Assembly (NCBI GenBank): GCA_946631805.1
Contig: CAMPAJ010000020.1
Location: forward strand, 1-12,932
DNA from: an uncultured Eggerthellaceae bacterium
GTDB lineage: Bacteria > Actinomycetota > Coriobacteriia > Coriobacteriales > Eggerthellaceae
Direction of reading: 5' to 3'
DNA length: 12,932 bases
Shown here in pieces: positions 12,604 through 12,932 of this stretch (position 1 is its first letter; each line of letters opens with the position of its first letter). The position numbers and the translations under genes were made by a program. Below the pieces are notes generated by a model that had not been told where the DNA came from, made no database searches, and was given only the letters and a program-made list of their open reading frames with translations.

Positions 12604-12932
12604 TTACTGTTCTGCTACGGCTTGCGCTGCACGTGCTGGTTCAGGCGTTGGTATCTCACCTAAGGTTTCCGATGGGGCTGGCGTTTCTTTATCGGTGGCA
12701 ACCGTGAAGCCTTCGATGGGCACTACTTTGCCGTTTTCTATCCAGCCCTTCTGTCGCAAATCCTTGAAGAAACTCACGACCATGATGATCACGACGATCG
12801 AAAGCGGCACCGACGCAACGATTGACACGGTCTGGGCAGGCGCGATACCGCCGATAAGCAGCAAGCTGATAGAAATCGCGCCGATGCCCACCGACCAGAA
12901 GATGCGCATCCACAGCGGCGGCTCCTCGTCGC
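12604..12932 (-). CDS. C-terminal end of a second BCCT-family transporter (partial)
   Basis: The frame runs off the right edge of the window; 109 codons are present. It begins DEEPPLWMRIFWSVGIG, matching the loop before the last BCCT helix pair (the CaiT GEEPP...R.GWS region), followed by two hydrophobic helices (GAISISLLLIGGI; VPLSIVVIIMVVSFF) and a cytoplasmic tail KDLRQKGWI. An extra 45-residue Pro/Glu/Ala-rich tail (KETPAPSETLGEIPTPEPAR) distinguishes it from the downstream BCCT protein, which ends shortly after its last helix. The two differ enough in the last helices not to be a recent duplication. Confidence 0.85.
   Translation of the reverse strand, partial: DEEPPLWMRIFWSVGIGAISISLLLIGGIAPAQTVSIVASVPLSIVVIIMVVSFFKDLRQKGWIENGKVVPIEGFTVATDKETPAPSETLGEIPTPEPARAAQAVAEQ

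Overview
The window reads as chromosomal DNA of a high-GC, probably anaerobic actinobacterium. The family mix (NhaC-type antiporter, two BCCT carriers, LUD and Ldh_2 lactate-type enzymes, secreted YARHG protein) and the codon use suggest Coriobacteriia/Eggerthellaceae. That placement is inference from gene content; there is no rRNA or other marker here. No tRNA, CRISPR array, transposase or integrase was seen.

Layout, left to right. The 3' end of an NhaC-like antiporter gene (2-169, +) is followed by a stand-alone zinc-type macrodomain ADP-ribosyl hydrolase (402-1187, -). Divergent from it is a COG0523/CobW GTPase (1383-2504, +) with a candidate palindromic operator upstream. Next is a pair of exported-protein genes on the + strand: a YARHG-domain protein (2566-3852) and a membrane-anchored or secreted metallophosphoesterase (3866-5254), probably one transcript. 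Between 5263 and 5714 lie two gene remnants pointing away from each other, a class A beta-lactamase-like C-terminus (-) and a PGPGW-type membrane protein C-terminus (+). They meet at a GC-rich joint, which looks like a deletion that removed both 5' ends. A repeat-rich intergenic segment follows (about 5740-6000).

The centre holds a small redox neighbourhood: a LUD-domain protein (6008-6637, -), a double carboxymuconolactone decarboxylase-family protein (6944-7729, -) and, divergent from it, an Ldh_2-family NAD(P)-dependent 2-hydroxyacid dehydrogenase (7926-9035, +). An MFS exporter-like gene (9372-10601, -) faces the dehydrogenase. The right end carries a complete BCCT transporter with CaiT-like features (10924-12447, -) and the C-terminal end of a second BCCT transporter upstream of it (12604-12932, -).

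The gaps are unusually structured. Two hairpin palindromes of identical architecture (15-1-15, sharing the core GGGGACTGTCCC) bracket the dehydrogenase gene at 7879-7909 and 9281-9311. A second repeat family, marked by GCTTGGCTTCG, occurs at 9131-9214 and inverted at 10674-10781, with short relatives nearby and in the 5871-5976 composite hairpin. These look like small dispersed intergenic repeats of REP/MITE type and are the least explained signal in the window. No complete new multi-gene system is evident; the best candidates for something undescribed are these repeats and the YARHG plus phosphoesterase pair.
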